From JBKQHQ01 sp052148715 (lineage in GTDB: Bacteria; Pseudomonadota; Alphaproteobacteria; Rhizobiales; Xanthobacteraceae), in contig JBKQHQ010000091.1 in assembly GCA_052148715.1 (NCBI GenBank), forward strand, positions 1 to 64,000: 64,000 nt of DNA. Reading direction: 5' to 3'. This document shows positions 63,452-64,000 of this stretch, one piece after another. A program made the translations under genes and the position numbers. The stretch's first letter is position 1; every line of letters begins with the position of its first letter. The notes under the pieces were generated by a model. It ran no database searches and was not told the origin of the DNA. It saw only the letters and a list, made by a program, of their open reading frames with translations.

Positions 63452-64000
63452 TTAATCAGGACGCAGCGCCGCAGGCAGACGCTCACGGTTGAGCGCGAGC
63501 CATTGCAGCGCAATGATCAACAGACCGTTGCTGATCCTGCCCTGAGCAAGCGCCGCAATCGCGTGATCGATGTCTACCCGCAGCGGCTTGATTTCTTCCC
63601 CCTCCGCCGCAGCGCCGGCGCGCTCCGGGACGGCGGATGCGTCGACCACGGCAAGGAAGACGGTTGCCAGCTCGTCAGTCAGCCCAGGTGTCGGAAAGAA
63701 GCTGAACAGCTCGACGAGACGCGTCGGCGCGACACCGATCTCTTCCAAGCATTCTCGGCGCGCCGCCTCGGCCACGGTCTCGTTGCCGTCAACGAGGCCG
63801 GCGACGATCTCGATCAGCTCTCCCTTGCCGGAAGCAAGATGCGCGGCCAAGCGAAACTGCCGGATCAAGACGATCTCACCGCGCTCGGGGTCGATCGGGA
63901 CCACGCCTATCACACGACCGCCACGCAAAATGTCGCGCGTCTGCGTGGTCGGCGACCCGTCGGCGCGTGGCACCGTGACGCGGTATCGTTGATACGGCCG
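63452..64000 (-). CDS. ADP-ribose pyrophosphatase-like Nudix hydrolase (partial, 5' end outside the window)
   Basis: The frame stays open to the right edge, reading upstream of the apparent GTG at 63973 as RPYQRYRVTVPRADGS, which fits the N-domain of ADP-ribose pyrophosphatases. The Nudix box is GLVDGNETVAEAARRECLEE with IGV after it, and FFPTPGLTDE follows as in the NudF/TrgB group. It hydrolyses ADP-ribose to AMP and ribose phosphate. The start lies beyond 64000. Confidence 0.88.
   Translation of the reverse strand, partial: RPYQRYRVTVPRADGSPTTQTRDILRGGRVIGVVPIDPERGEIVLIRQFRLAAHLASGKGELIEIVAGLVDGNETVAEAARRECLEEIGVAPTRLVELFSFFPTPGLTDELATVFLAVVDASAVPERAGAAAEGEEIKPLRVDIDHAIAALAQGRISNGLLIIALQWLALNRERLPAALRPD

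Overview
The window looks like the chromosome of a high-GC alphaproteobacterium of the order Hyphomicrobiales (Rhizobiales), in the Bradyrhizobium/Xanthobacteraceae neighbourhood. This rests on the gene order engB-argB-HAD-dapD-dapE with truA-fmt-def, rmuC and recR-ybaB-dnaX nearby, on an alpha-type 4.5S RNA beside dnaX, on a cpa/tad pilus locus, and on many palindromic repeats of kinds common in this group. I know no species marker, so the genus is inference.

Layout. 1-626: 5' part of a group II intron with the start of its reverse transcriptase, minus strand and cut by the window edge, inserted 1 nt beyond an arm of a 28-bp inverted repeat. 0.75-16 kb: housekeeping genes for ribosome assembly (engB), arginine (argB), lysine/diaminopimelate (dapD, dapE), tRNA and protein maturation (truA, fmt, def), DNA metabolism (rmuC, recR, ybaB, dnaX), a muropeptide permease and the SRP RNA. 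16-23 kb: assorted enzymes (two alpha/beta hydrolases, a cysteine hydrolase, an Ntn-type hydrolase, an alcohol dehydrogenase) separated by REP-like elements. 23-36 kb: an accessory catabolic region with a diiron hydroxylase, a complete branched-chain-type ABC importer, a GntR/FCD regulator, membrane proteins, a Gfo/Idh dehydrogenase, a UbiD-type decarboxylase and an acyl-CoA ligase. Three copies of a TGATATAT palindrome lie in front of the hydroxylase, the importer and the regulator and suggest a local regulon. 36-45 kb: a transsulfuration-type PLP enzyme, an FAD monooxygenase, a PAS-GGDEF-EAL protein, HIT, nitrilase-like and NudC proteins, an Lrp regulator and a 33-residue membrane peptide. 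45-61 kb: a Tad/Flp pilus locus in two arms. The minus-strand arm has a Cys-containing pilin, two TadE-like pseudopilins and a pilus N-domain protein. The plus-strand arm has flp-cpaA-cpaB-cpaC-cpaD-cpaE-cpaF-tadB-tadC, with tadD convergent. A sterol desaturase-like protein, an acyltransferase and about 1 kb without a supported gene lie between the arms. 60.7-64 kb: an M17 aminopeptidase, a small membrane protein, a rhomboid protease and the 3' part of an ADP-ribose pyrophosphatase gene cut by the right edge.

The most unusual points are: REP-like repeat arms that supply the start codons of engB and dapE; the intron placed exactly at a repeat arm; the three-site GntR regulon; a nitrilase-family protein whose catalytic lysine position is arginine; and a natural cysteine in the Flp motif of one pilin. 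No CRISPR array, tRNA, rRNA, phage or complete insertion sequence was seen.
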